A stretch of DNA of 64,000 nt, from positions 5,828,001-5,892,000 of the forward strand of contig NZ_CP033019.1 in assembly GCF_003667705.1 (NCBI RefSeq). The letters run 5' to 3'. This DNA comes from Janthinobacterium agaricidamnosum. Its GTDB lineage: Bacteria > Pseudomonadota > Gammaproteobacteria > Burkholderiales > Burkholderiaceae_D. The position numbers and the translations under genes were made by a program. This document shows positions 1 to 16,731 of the stretch, piece after piece; the first letter of the stretch is position 1; every line of letters starts with the position of its first letter. Below the pieces are notes generated by a model. The model was not told where the DNA came from. It made no database searches and saw nothing but the letters and a program-made list of their open reading frames with translations.

Positions 1-519
1 AGCAACCTGGTGTTGATCAGCGTCATTGCCATCTTCATCATCGGCGCCCTGCGCAAGAAGGTGAACGTGTATGACGCCTTCATCGAAGGGGCGAAAGGCG
101 GCATCCAGACCTCGATCACCGTGATTCCCTATCTGGTCGGCATGCTGGTGGCCATCAGCGTCATCCGCAACGCGGGCGTGTTCAATTTCCTGATGAGCGG
201 CATGAACTGGTTTTTCGCCAACCTGGGCATCAATACGGACTTCGTGCCCGCCCTGCCGACGGCCATGATGAAGCCGCTCAGCGGTTCCGGCTCGAAAGCC
301 ATGATGATCGACGCCATGAATACCTACGGCGTCGACTCGTTTGTCGGCCGCCTGGCCTGCGTCTTCCAGGGCTCGGCCGACACCACCTTCTATATCGTGG
401 CCCTGTACTTCGGCTCGGTGGGCATCCGCAAGACGCGCTATGCCATTACGGCCGGCCTGATCGCCGATCTGGCTGGCGTGGTCACGGCTGTCTTCGTCGC
501 CTACGTCTTTTTCCATTAA
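1..519 (+). CDS. SpmB-like nucleoside recognition (gate) membrane protein, 3' part
   Basis: The reading frame is open to the left edge, so this is the C-terminal part (about 172 residues) of a longer gene. Several hydrophobic membrane segments are visible, together with a conserved stretch reading PLSGSGSKAMMIDAM and a later CVFQGSADTTFY. Both are typical of the spore maturation protein A/B (nucleoside recognition, gate domain) family. In non-sporulating betaproteobacteria SpmA and SpmB are usually fused in one protein of about 410 residues with an unknown transport role. The stop codon sits 8 bases before the dacB start, and the dacB ribosome binding site AAGGAG overlaps the stop. The two genes are therefore probably co-transcribed. 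Confidence 0.8.
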   Translation, partial: SNLVLISVIAIFIIGALRKKVNVYDAFIEGAKGGIQTSITVIPYLVGMLVAISVIRNAGVFNFLMSGMNWFFANLGINTDFVPALPTAMMKPLSGSGSKAMMIDAMNTYGVDSFVGRLACVFQGSADTTFYIVALYFGSVGIRKTRYAITAGLIADLAGVVTAVFVAYVFFH

Positions 520-527
520 GGAGCGCC

Positions 528-2030
528 ATGTTTCGTCCCATCCTCATCGCCGCCTTGCTGGCTGGCATCGGCTTGTCGAATGCCCAGGCGCAATTGCCCG
601 AATCCGTCAGCCTGCTATTGCGCAGCGCGAATATCCCCGAAGACGCCATGGGCGCCATCGTCTTGCGCGGCAACACCACCGTGCTGTCGCATGGGGCCGA
701 GCGCAGCATGCAGCCCGCATCCACCATGAAGCTGGTGACGACGGCCGTGGGCCTGGAACAGCTGGGCCCCATCTTCCGCGGCCGCACGGAGCTGCGCACC
801 AGCGCCGACGTCATCAATGGCGTGCTGAAGGGCGACCTGATCCTGCGCGGCGGCGCCGACACGGATTTCAACGCGGACGTGCTGGCGCACATGCTGCAAA
901 CCCTGCGCAACCAGGGCATCGTGAAAATCAAGGGCGACCTGATCCTGGACCGCCAGCTGTTCCAGCCGGCCCGGCCCGACATCGGCGCGCCGCCGTTCGA
1001 CGAGTCGGCCGAGTTCCGCTACAACGTCATCCCCGATGCGTTATTGCTGAACACCAATTTGCTCGATATCAACATGAACTCGACGGACCGGCAATTGAGC
1101 ATCCTCATGCAGCCACCGCTCGAGAACGTCAGCATTACCAGCGACATGAAACTGATCAAAGGCAGTTGCGCCAGGTGGGAAGATGGCTGGCGTCCGCCAG
1201 AATACCGGCGCGATGCGGGCGGCAAGCTGCAAGTAATCTTGCACGGTACTTTCCCGCAAAACTGCAGCAAGGCCACCAGCATCAATGTGCTTGATCGCAA
1301 CGATTATGCGGACCGGCTGTTCCGCGCCACCTGGAAACGCCTGGGCGGCACGATCACGGGCACGGTGCGCGAAGCGCCGTTGACAGGCTTACCGCCGACG
1401 GCCGAACCGGTCGGCACGCGCATGCTGGCCGACCACGTAGCGCGCGCCTTGCCCGAAGTCTTGCGCGATATAAACAAGACCTCCGACAACACCCTGGCCC
1501 GCACCCTGTTCCTGAGTCTGGGCAGCCTGCAAAGCGATGGCTGGCTGGGCAGCCGCCCCGTCGCCATGGCGGCGCCGGAAGACACGGCCACGCGCGCGCG
1601 GCAAGTGATCCAGGAATGGTTCCAGCGGCACCATATCGACACCCAGGGCATGCTGGTCGACAACGGTTCCGGCTTGTCGCGCACGGGACGCATTGCGCCA
1701 GCGCAAATGGCCGGCGTGCTGCAGGCGATGCAGCAAAGCCCGTGGGCGCCCGAGTTCCAATCCAGCCTGCCCATCGTGGCGCTGGACGGCACCATGCGCA
1801 AGCGCCTGCTGAACAGCCCGGCCGCCGCGCGGGCCCGCATCAAGACGGGGACATTAAAGAATGTGGTGGCCATCGCCGGCTACGTGCCCGATGCGAATAA
1901 TCAACAGTGCGTGGTGGTCGCCATGATCAATAGCGACTTGGTGGGCAATGGCAATGGCCGCGCCGCCGTCGATGCGCTGATCGAGTGGGTGGCCAGGAGC
2001 GGCGCCGTGCCGGTGGTGGCCGGCCAATAA
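528..2030 (+). CDS. dacB: D-alanyl-D-alanine carboxypeptidase/endopeptidase (PBP4 type)
   Basis: A 500-residue periplasmic penicillin-binding protein of the S13 family. It trims the terminal D-Ala from muropeptides and cleaves cross-links. It has a signal peptide of about 21 residues ending ...NAQAQ. All three active-site motifs are visible: S65-T-M-K68, S319-D-N321 and K439-T-G441. The large insertion between the first two motifs is normal for PBP4. The start has the ribosome binding site AAGGAG 5 bases upstream. It follows the SpmB-like gene directly and is convergent with the CPBP protease gene. Family assignment is secure; whether the endopeptidase or carboxypeptidase activity dominates cannot be read from sequence. 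Confidence 0.95.
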   Translation: MFRPILIAALLAGIGLSNAQAQLPESVSLLLRSANIPEDAMGAIVLRGNTTVLSHGAERSMQPASTMKLVTTAVGLEQLGPIFRGRTELRTSADVINGVLKGDLILRGGADTDFNADVLAHMLQTLRNQGIVKIKGDLILDRQLFQPARPDIGAPPFDESAEFRYNVIPDALLLNTNLLDINMNSTDRQLSILMQPPLENVSITSDMKLIKGSCARWEDGWRPPEYRRDAGGKLQVILHGTFPQNCSKATSINVLDRNDYADRLFRATWKRLGGTITGTVREAPLTGLPPTAEPVGTRMLADHVARALPEVLRDINKTSDNTLARTLFLSLGSLQSDGWLGSRPVAMAAPEDTATRARQVIQEWFQRHHIDTQGMLVDNGSGLSRTGRIAPAQMAGVLQAMQQSPWAPEFQSSLPIVALDGTMRKRLLNSPAAARARIKTGTLKNVVAIAGYVPDANNQQCVVVAMINSDLVGNGNGRAAVDALIEWVARSGAVPVVAGQ

Positions 2031-2043
2031 GGCCGGTAGCGGC

Positions 2044-2892
2044 CTAGCGTGGTGCGCTGGCAAACGCCAGGCGCAGCACATACGCGGCGACAGCGCCGAT
2101 TAGCAGGATCGTCACCAGCGACGCTTCCACACCGAAGGCGCCGCCCGTCAGCATGGCATTGCCCGCCAGTTCGCCGCGCAGCAGGCCGTCCGTGGCCGCG
2201 TGACCCGATACCGTCGAGGAAAACACTTGGCTGACACAGTAATTCCAGCCGACATGCGTGCCGATGCACACCCACAGGCGGCGCGTCCGCATGTACAGTG
2301 CGGCCTGCAGCACACCATAGGCGACAATCGCGGCGATGGCCAGCAGCGAAAAACCGGCATTGGGCAAATGGGCCAGGGCGAACACCAGCGATGAAATCAC
2401 GATGGCGGCCTTGCTGCCCAGCGCACGTGCCGTCACGCCGAACAGGATGCCGCGAAACATCATCTCCTCGGCCATGCCGACCAGCACGAGTTCCGCCAGC
2501 GGCAGCAGCAACATGAAGCTCGGGGCGTTGACGCCGCTAAACTGATATACGCCCAGCGCTGCCAGCACGACAAAGGTGAGAAAGACCAGTCCGGCGCCGA
2601 GCAGCAATCCGCGTCCCAGTTCACGCGCCATGCCCGGCATTGCCAATTCGGCCGGCTGGCGCTTCTCGATGCACCGCACATAGAAACGGTAGCCGCACCA
2701 CACGAGCAGCGCCGCCAGCAACTGCGGCCACAGGATGCGGTAGGGCTTTTCCACCAGTTGGGAAGCGGTGCCCATTACCAGCGGTATCCCGGCAAAGGTA
2801 AGGACCATGCCCAGCACAATCTGCACCAGGGGATAGGCCATCAGGCGGGCCAGAGGGGATTTTTTTGTTGCCATGCTCAGGGTATTGTCCAT
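2044..2892 (-). CDS. CPBP-family intramembrane metalloprotease
   Basis: A 282-residue polytopic membrane protein. The three CPBP (CAAX protease and bacteriocin-processing, Abi) motifs are present: E142-E143-x3-R147 (EEMMFRG), FALAH175 and H213-x3-N217 (HVGWN). These are the proposed glutamate, histidine and asparagine residues of the membrane-embedded active site. The start at 2892 has GAGGAAAG about 5 bases upstream; an internal Met at residue 7 is an alternative. It lies 22 bases after the marR stop on the same strand, so it is probably the target of that regulator. The substrate is unknown; relatives process prenylated proteins or give bacteriocin self-immunity. Confidence 0.9.
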   Translation of the reverse strand: MDNTLSMATKKSPLARLMAYPLVQIVLGMVLTFAGIPLVMGTASQLVEKPYRILWPQLLAALLVWCGYRFYVRCIEKRQPAELAMPGMARELGRGLLLGAGLVFLTFVVLAALGVYQFSGVNAPSFMLLLPLAELVLVGMAEEMMFRGILFGVTARALGSKAAIVISSLVFALAHLPNAGFSLLAIAAIVAYGVLQAALYMRTRRLWVCIGTHVGWNYCVSQVFSSTVSGHAATDGLLRGELAGNAMLTGGAFGVEASLVTILLIGAVAAYVLRLAFASAPR

Positions 2893-2914
2893 CGTCGCTT
2901 TCCTCAGACAGTTT

Positions 2915-3388
2915 TCAGGGCGTTGTTTTTAGCTGCTTGCTTGTATCGCGGATGCGCTCGCCAAATGAGCGCTGTTCCAGCATCGTGATGGATTGCGCCA
3001 GGCATGTGGATAAAGGAAATGCCAATTCCGCATCCAGGCTGTCGGCAGCACACTTGGTCGCCTGCCAGCACCTCTGCAGATGGGGCAGCAGGGCCTCACC
3101 CTGGCTACTCAGGCGTACCACGCGCTGACGGCCATCCTCGCCACCGGCTGCCACCAGCAGCAAGCCTTCCTTTTTCATCAATGCCACCGTTTGGGTGACG
3201 GCCGGCTGCGTGATGCCCGCCAGCTCGGCCAACTGGCCGATGGTCGCGCTCTGCTGTTGCGCCAGCACCCGCATCACGGGCGTGTAGCGCGGCCGGTAAT
3301 CGAGACCCGCGTCCGCGTAGGCTTGCTGGACGGCGCCGTCCAGCAGTTCGATCAGGTGGCGTAGTTGTGTTCCGAGTCCTTGTTTCAT
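2915..3388 (-). CDS. MarR-family transcriptional regulator
   Basis: A 157-residue winged-helix regulator. The DNA-binding core reads ATIGQLAELAGITQPAVTQ and is followed by the wing with ...EDGRQRVVRLS. I chose the ATG at 3388. The frame stays open to a TTG at 3457, but that extension (CNSFQHLYKCLCKCCYYRY) looks non-coding and would run through the 3403-3432 palindrome. No clear Shine-Dalgarno precedes 3388. It is the first gene of a two-gene unit with the CPBP protease. The palindrome just upstream suggests autorepression, with an unknown ligand releasing it. Confidence 0.9.
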   Translation of the reverse strand: MKQGLGTQLRHLIELLDGAVQQAYADAGLDYRPRYTPVMRVLAQQQSATIGQLAELAGITQPAVTQTVALMKKEGLLLVAAGGEDGRQRVVRLSSQGEALLPHLQRCWQATKCAADSLDAELAFPLSTCLAQSITMLEQRSFGERIRDTSKQLKTTP

Positions 3389-3402
3389 GTAGCGATAGTA
3401 AC

Positions 3403-3432
3403 AGCATTTACATAAGCACTTATATAAATGCT
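3403..3432 (-). promoter_or_regulatory. 30-bp imperfect palindrome, probable MarR operator
   Basis: The left arm AGCATTTACATAAGC and the right arm ACTTATATAAATGCT match in 13 of 15 positions as an inverted repeat with no spacer. It lies 15 bases upstream of the marR start and is AT-rich, so it should overlap the promoter. MarR dimers typically bind palindromes of this size in their own promoter. Assignment to this MarR protein is inferred from position. Confidence 0.65.
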
Positions 3433-3511
3433 GAAAGCTGTTGCATTTTATGCACAAAGTAGCAGGGGGTAGCTGAAAAGAGGAGGAGTGGCGAGGAATC
3501 GCCAGACGAAA

Positions 3512-3542
3512 AAAAACCCCACCGGAGTCCGGCGGGGTTTTT
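3512..3542 (-). terminator. Rho-independent terminator of the first rRNA operon
   Basis: AAAAACCCCACCGG and CCGGCGGGGTTTTT form a 14-bp stem with one wobble pair and a 3-base loop. The stem is followed by a U-run on the minus strand. It sits 18 bases beyond the 5S 3' end. Confidence 0.9.
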
Positions 3543-3560
3543 CTCTACTGCGAATAACAA

Positions 3561-3675
3561 GCCTGACGATAACCTACTTTCACACTGGTTGCAGCACTAT
3601 CATCGGCGCAAAGTTGTTTCACGGTCCTGTTCGGGATGGGAAGGGGTGGGACCAACTTGCTATGGTCATCAGGCA
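3561..3675 (-). rRNA. rrf: 5S ribosomal RNA, first operon
   Basis: On the minus strand the sequence starts TGCCTGATGACCATAGCAAG and ends with a complementary GTCAGGC, about 115 nt. The internal CCGAACAGGACCGTGAAAC matches the conserved bacterial 5S core. It is the last gene of the operon and is followed by a terminator. The copy at 9639-9753 is the same by eye. Confidence 0.95.
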
Positions 3676-3813
3676 TAACTTGTACTGACGCTTGTCTCCT
3701 GTAGGACGACAAGGCCATGAATCTGGAAGAAGCAAAGATTGGGGGTAATGAATTGGTGTATCAACACACACGCAACGTTGTACCGTCTTATCCTCTGTAC
3801 CTGCTAAGGTTAT

Positions 3814-6690
<2,877 letters not shown>

Positions 6691-6939
6691 TATAACGTTA
6701 GCCTCTTCATTCTTTCAAACGAAAAGAGCGCTACAGGGATAAGAAAGTACAACGTTGTTGCTTGTTTGTTGATACATACAATCATTACCCATCGATCTGC
6801 GTTTTACGGCAAACCGATCAATAAATAATCTTTACTTCTTCCAGATTGTTAAAGAACGAAACAGCTTTGATCGCTAAAAGATCAAATCTAAACCTGAGTC
6901 TATTTGACTGGCTTACATTTGCACTTTCGGGTAAAACTT
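6691..6939 (-). other. 16S-23S spacer of the first operon, 3' part, with boxA
   Basis: This 249-nt spacer holds no gene. On the minus strand it contains GTTCTTTAACAA (6846-6857), the rRNA antitermination boxA, ahead of the 23S gene. Near 6706-6730 a small CTCT...AGAG-bounded stem region has a sequence different from the second operon. Confidence 0.75.
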
Positions 6940-7015
6940 TGGTGGAGGATGACGGGATCGAACCGACGACCCCCTGCTTGCAAAGCAGGTGCTCTCCCAG
7001 CTGAGCTAATCCCCC
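6940..7015 (-). tRNA. tRNA-Ala(TGC)
   Basis: 76 nt on the minus strand, starting GGGGGATTAGCTCAGCTGGG and ending with an encoded CCA. The anticodon loop CTTTGCAAG carries TGC, and the T-loop TTCGATCC is intact. This is the standard second tRNA of a 16S-Ile-Ala-23S spacer. Confidence 0.97.
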
Positions 7016-7042
7016 AGGATATTTCTACGACTCGGGTCTTAC

Positions 7043-7119
7043 TGGTAGGGCTGGTTGGACTCGAACCAACGACCCCCGCGTTATCAACACGGTGCTCTAA
7101 CCAGCTGAGCTACAGCCCC
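7043..7119 (-). tRNA. tRNA-Ile(GAT)
   Basis: 77 nt on the minus strand, starting GGGGCTGTAGCTCAGCTGG and ending with an encoded CCA. The anticodon loop TTGATAA carries GAT. It lies between 16S and tRNA-Ala. Confidence 0.97.
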
Positions 7120-7216
7120 AACGCGGAACTTCTACGACTACTGTTTCTTCTTTGACTAACAGCCGATAAGTGTGAACATTTGATGCGTGAACCATTTAAC
7201 TGGTTCGTGCAAACTC

Positions 7217-8750
<1,534 letters not shown>

Positions 8751-9017
8751 AATCTCTGTTACTTTGCCGTTTTACCGGCACCGTCATTGCTGACGGGTCG
8801 CTCACTCAAAAAACTGACAGGCCACTACTTTCGTAGCGCCTATTTCATTATTTCTTGTGAACATTTGATATTTTAAGTTAGACGCCAATCCGAAGATTGA
8901 CGCTGCACTTACATCAAATGCCCACACTTATCGACTGTTAATTGTTAAAGAACTGTATTCGGTGCTACTTTCGCGCTATCGACAAAGCGTTGTGTTTGTC
9001 AGCTGCGAAGAAGGAAG
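8751..9017 (-). other. Leader of the first rRNA operon with boxA
   Basis: Transcribed leader with no gene. GTTCTTTAACAA at 8942-8953 on the minus strand matches the antitermination boxA and is followed by a conserved tract leading towards 16S. The part nearest 16S (8770-8870) differs from the second operon although hairpins remain possible. Confidence 0.8.
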
Positions 9018-9046
9018 ATTATGAAGCATTTCGCTAAATCCGTCAA
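9018..9046 (-). promoter_or_regulatory. rRNA operon 1 promoter P2
   Basis: On the minus strand, -35 TTGACG (9041-9046), a 17-bp spacer and -10 CATAAT (9018-9023). This near-consensus sigma-70 promoter lies about 65 bases before boxA. The second operon has the same arrangement with -10 CATACT. Confidence 0.8.
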
Positions 9047-9121
9047 CCTTCTTTTTACTACCCTCACCGTTTCCAGTGATCCCGTTGTTTCGCAAACTGC
9101 AGCGTCTCATTGGGGAGGCGA

Positions 9122-9150
9122 ACTATAGCAAAGCTATGCGAAGGCAGCAA
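9122..9150 (-). promoter_or_regulatory. rRNA operon 1 promoter P1
   Basis: On the minus strand, -35 TTGCTG (9145-9150), 17-bp spacer and -10 TATAGT (9122-9127), followed by the GC-rich TCGCCTCCCC. A GC-rich discriminator is typical of growth-rate and stringently controlled rRNA P1 promoters. It is conserved in spacing and sequence at operon 2. Confidence 0.7.
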
Positions 9151-9350
9151 GGTTTATTCTAAGAAAGTGTGAACTATCATTATTCAATGCTATATCAACA
9201 TCAAATCGACCAGATAATTACATTCGGAATACCCGGCTAGCTGTTTCTACAGGTGCATTAAGCGGCATATTCATTGCATCTGCATTGGGTGGCGCCGGCC
9301 AGGCAACTGCACCAGGGCTGGTCGTAGGGTCGAATTGATCGGCTGGCATT
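9151..9350. other. Intergenic region with no recognised feature
   Basis: AT-richer DNA between the first rRNA promoter and the palindromic repeats. No convincing coding frame, RNA or terminator was seen. It may hold upstream activating sites for promoter P1, but none could be identified. Confidence 0.5.
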
Positions 9351-9533
9351 GTTGTCGGATTACGCTACGCTAATCCGACCTACTGAACTTTACATGAGCG
9401 TAGGTCGGATCAGGCCGCAGGCCGTCATCCGACAACACTACGCTAATCCAGCCCACCCGACTTGGTCGATGTCGGTCGGCGCAGGTCGGCGCAGGCCGGC
9501 GTAGGTCGGCTTAGCGCAGCGTCAGCCGACAAC
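9351..9533. repeat. REP-like palindromic repeat cluster (three units)
   Basis: Units at 9351-9383, 9400-9436 and 9501-9533 share GTAGGTCGG-N-TTA...TAA-N'-CCGACAAC or its reverse. Each can fold into a hairpin. Between 9466 and 9500 there are shorter GGTCGGCGCAG iterations. The same family occurs at 35404-35494 and 39451-39546. The position between two rRNA operons fits a bacterial REP/BIME element. Confidence 0.75.
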
Positions 9534-9567
9534 CACCCGCGGCACCCCGCAAAACCGCCAGACGAAA

Positions 9568-9597
9568 AAAAACCCGACCATTGCTGATCGGGTTTTT
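9568..9597 (-). terminator. Rho-independent terminator of the second rRNA operon
   Basis: AAAAACCCGACCA and TGATCGGGTTTTT form a 13-bp stem with one wobble pair and a 4-base loop. A U-run follows on the minus strand. The stem sequence differs from that of the first operon's terminator but the position is equivalent. Confidence 0.9.
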
Positions 9598-9638
9598 CTC
9601 AAGAAACCACAGCCAAAGGCTGTTGCTTCAAATAACAA

Positions 9639-9753
9639 GCCTGACGATAACCTACTTTCACACTGGTTGCAGCACTATCATCGGCGCAAAGTTGTTTCAC
9701 GGTCCTGTTCGGGATGGGAAGGGGTGGGACCAACTTGCTATGGTCATCAGGCA
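9639..9753 (-). rRNA. rrf: 5S ribosomal RNA, second operon
   Basis: About 115 nt, with the same features as the first copy and identical to it by eye, offset by 6078 bases. It lies downstream of the second 23S gene and before the 9568-9597 terminator. Confidence 0.95.
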
Positions 9754-9891
9754 TAACTTGTACTGACGCTTGTCTCCTGTAGGACGACAAGGCCATGAAT
9801 CTGGAAGAAGCAAAGATTGGGGGTAATGAATTGGTGTATCAACACACACGCAACGTTGTACCGTCTTATCCTCTGTACCTGCTAAGGTTAT

Positions 9892-12768
<2,877 letters not shown>

Positions 12769-13014
12769 TATAACGTTAGCCTCTGATCACCGAGGTGATC
12801 AAAGAGCGCTACAGGGATAAGAAAGTACAACGTTGTTGCTTGTTTGTTGATACATACAATCATTACCCATCGATTCGCTTTTTACGGCAAACCGATCAAT
12901 AAATAATCTTTACTTCTTCCAGATTGTTAAAGAACGAAACAGCTTTGATCGCTAAAAGATCAAACCTAAACCCAAGTCTTGTTGACTGGCTTACGTTTGC
13001 ACTTTCAAAGTACT
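12769..13014 (-). other. 16S-23S spacer of the second operon, 3' part, with boxA
   Basis: No gene. It contains the spacer boxA GTTCTTTAACAA (12924-12935, minus strand). Near the 23S 5' end a hairpin GATCACC-GAG-GTGATC (12785-12800) replaces the unrelated sequence seen in operon 1. The region is three bases shorter than its counterpart. Confidence 0.75.
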
Positions 13015-13090
13015 TGGTGGAGGATGACGGGATCGAACCGACGACCCCCTGCTTGCAAAGCAGGTGCTCTCCCAGCTGAGCTAATCCCCC
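13015..13090 (-). tRNA. tRNA-Ala(TGC)
   Basis: 76 nt, same sequence as the copy at 6940-7015, with anticodon TGC and encoded CCA. Confidence 0.97.
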
Positions 13091-13117
13091 AGGATATTTC
13101 TACGACTCGGGTCTTAC

Positions 13118-13194
13118 TGGTAGGGCTGGTTGGACTCGAACCAACGACCCCCGCGTTATCAACACGGTGCTCTAACCAGCTGAGCTACAGCCCC
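13118..13194 (-). tRNA. tRNA-Ile(GAT)
   Basis: 77 nt, same sequence as the copy at 7043-7119, with anticodon GAT and encoded CCA. Confidence 0.97.
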
Positions 13195-13291
13195 AACGCG
13201 GAACTTCTACGACTACTGTTTCTTCTTTGACTAACAGCCGATAAGTGTGAACATTTGATGCGTGAACCAGTTACCTGATTCGTGCAAACTC

Positions 13292-14825
<1,534 letters not shown>

Positions 14826-15122
14826 AATCTCTGTTACTTTGCCGTTTTACCGGCATGGTCGAACTATTTAACTAGTTCAAACCCCTCGCATTGCGAGGTG
14901 TTTGCTCACTCAAAAAACTGACAGGCTACTTCCGAAGAAGTATCCTATTTCATTATTTCTTGTGAACATTTGATATTTTAAGTTAGACGCCAATCCGAAG
15001 ATTGACGCTGCACTTGCATCAAATGCCCACACTTATCGACTGTTAATTGTTAAAGAACTGTATTCGGTGCTACTTTCGCGCTATCGACAAAGCGTTGTGT
15101 TTGTCAGCTGCGAAGAAGGAAG
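14826..15122 (-). other. Leader of the second rRNA operon with boxA
   Basis: Transcribed leader with no gene. boxA GTTCTTTAACAA lies at 15047-15058 (minus strand). The stretch 14858-14945, next to 16S, has different hairpin sequence from operon 1, including CTCGCATTGCGAG. A short open frame across this region on the plus strand has no support. Confidence 0.8.
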
Positions 15123-15151
15123 AGTATGAAGCATTTCACTACATCCGTCAA
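15123..15151 (-). promoter_or_regulatory. rRNA operon 2 promoter P2
   Basis: -35 TTGACG (15146-15151), 17-bp spacer and -10 CATACT (15123-15128) on the minus strand. It matches operon 1 P2 except for one base in the -10. Confidence 0.78.
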
Positions 15152-15228
15152 CTCCTTCTTTTCCTGCTCATCGCCGTTTCCGGTGATCCTCAAGTGCCGC
15201 ATTTGACTGCGTCTCATTGGGGAGGCGA

Positions 15229-15257
15229 ACTATAGCAAAGCGCCCCAGCGGAAGCAA
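15229..15257 (-). promoter_or_regulatory. rRNA operon 2 promoter P1
   Basis: -35 TTGCTT (15252-15257), 17-bp spacer and -10 TATAGT (15229-15234), followed by the discriminator TCGCCTCCCC. It is conserved with operon 1 P1 although the spacer sequence is largely changed. Confidence 0.7.
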
Positions 15258-15351
15258 GGCTTTTCCGGGGCTTTTGCGGCCAACTGCTACAATTTCGCCC
15301 CCTCCGCGCCAAACGGCGCTTGTCTATATATAGAACCATAGAAGATTCACC

Positions 15352-16731
15352 ATGAAACAACAAGCTCAAGGATCAGGCCTGACCCTGAAACGAGCTGGCT
15401 TTACCACTGGCTTCGGCGTGCTCGCCGCCACCCTCGGTTCCGCAGTCGGTCTCGGCAATATCTGGAAATTCCCCTATCTGACAGGCGCCAATGGCGGCGC
15501 CGGCTTCCTGCTCATCTATCTGCTCGCTACCTTATTGGTAGGCCTGCCCGTGATGATCGCGGAAATCACCCTGGGGCGCCGCGCCAAAGTCAATCCCATC
15601 TCCACCATGGAACAGCTGGCACCGAAGGGCAAGCCCTGGTGGCTGGTCGGCTTTATCGGCATGGTCGCCGCCTTCCTGATCGTCGCGTTTTATTCGGAAG
15701 TCGTGGGCTGGGTATTTGCGTACATCGCCAAGGCCATCGACGGCTCCATCTTGAGCAGCGACAAACTGGTGACGGAAGCGGCCTTCGCCTCGCTGATCAG
15801 CAATCCTTTGCAATCGCTGTTCTGGCAATGGGGCGTGCTGCTGTTTATCGGCGGCATATTGATGCTGGGCGTGACCAAGGGCATCGAGGCGATCGCCAAG
15901 AAGCTGATGCCGCTGCTGTTCCTGCTGTTACTGTTGCTGTGCGCGGTGAGCCTGTCGCTCGATAAGGCGGGCGAAGGCTTGGCTTTCCTGTTCCGCCCTG
16001 ATTTTTCCAAGCTGACGGCTTCCGTCGTGCTGACGGCCATGGGCCTAGCCTTCTTTAAATTATCCGTCGGCATGGGTACGATGATGACCTACGGCAGCTA
16101 TTTCCGCGATGACCAGAATATCCCCGTCACGACTTTACGCGTGATGGCGGCCGACCTCGGCGTATCGATGCTGGCCGGCATCGCCATCTTCCCCGCCGTG
16201 TTCACGTTTGGTTTCGCCCCCAGCGCGGGACCGTCGCTGGTGTTCATCACGATTCCGGCCGTGTTTTCGCAAATTCCCATGGGACAAGTGCTGATGGTGG
16301 TGTTCTTCATCCTGGCCGCCGTGGCTGCCACGGGGGCGATGCTGTCGCTGATGGAAGTGCCCGTGGTGATTTTCCATGAACGCTTCGGCTGGACGCGCAC
16401 CAAGTCCACCATCGTGACCATGCTGCTGCTGGCCGTGCTCGGTTCCGTGTGCGCGCTGAGTAACAGCACCCTGGCGGACTTCAAGCTATTCAATTTGAAT
16501 ATGTTTGATTTGTTCGACTTCGTTTCGTCGAATATCTTCCTGCCCGTGGGCGGCATCGCCATTGCCTTGTTTACAGGCTGGGCCTGGGGCAAGCAGCATT
16601 TCATCGAGGCGATCAGCAATCATGGCCAGTTGCAAAATCAAACCCTGGCGCATGTGCTGCTGTTCCTGCTGCGCTTTGTCTCGCCCGTGCTGATCCTGAT
16701 CGTGATGCTGAAGGGCCTGAAAGTCTTCTAA
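15352..16731 (+). CDS. Sodium-dependent transporter, NSS (SLC6/LeuT) family
   Basis: A 459-residue inner-membrane symporter with about 11 hydrophobic segments. The N-terminal signature FGVLAATLGSAVGLGNIWKF marks TM1 with its unwound sodium and substrate site, and NGGAGFLLIYL marks TM2. Members couple sodium influx to uptake of amino acids or related compounds; the substrate cannot be told from sequence. The start has only a weak ribosome binding site. It is transcribed divergently from the second rRNA operon and ends one base before the stop of the dipeptidase gene on the other strand. An amino acid substrate such as D-Ala would fit the neighbours, but that is speculation. Confidence 0.92.
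   Translation: MKQQAQGSGLTLKRAGFTTGFGVLAATLGSAVGLGNIWKFPYLTGANGGAGFLLIYLLATLLVGLPVMIAEITLGRRAKVNPISTMEQLAPKGKPWWLVGFIGMVAAFLIVAFYSEVVGWVFAYIAKAIDGSILSSDKLVTEAAFASLISNPLQSLFWQWGVLLFIGGILMLGVTKGIEAIAKKLMPLLFLLLLLLCAVSLSLDKAGEGLAFLFRPDFSKLTASVVLTAMGLAFFKLSVGMGTMMTYGSYFRDDQNIPVTTLRVMAADLGVSMLAGIAIFPAVFTFGFAPSAGPSLVFITIPAVFSQIPMGQVLMVVFFILAAVAATGAMLSLMEVPVVIFHERFGWTRTKSTIVTMLLLAVLGSVCALSNSTLADFKLFNLNMFDLFDFVSSNIFLPVGGIAIALFTGWAWGKQHFIEAISNHGQLQNQTLAHVLLFLLRFVSPVLILIVMLKGLKVF

Noticed and set aside
3389..3457. N-terminal extension of MarR from a TTG
   Set aside because: It crosses the promoter palindrome and gives a Cys/Tyr-rich sequence unlike MarR proteins.
9466..9500. GGTCGGCGCAG iterations as a possible CRISPR array
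   Set aside because: The units are short and degenerate with no unique spacers; they belong to the palindromic repeat cluster.
15047..15235. 62-codon frame upstream of the sodium symporter
   Set aside because: It overlaps the boxA and both promoters of rRNA operon 2 on the opposite strand and has no coding character.
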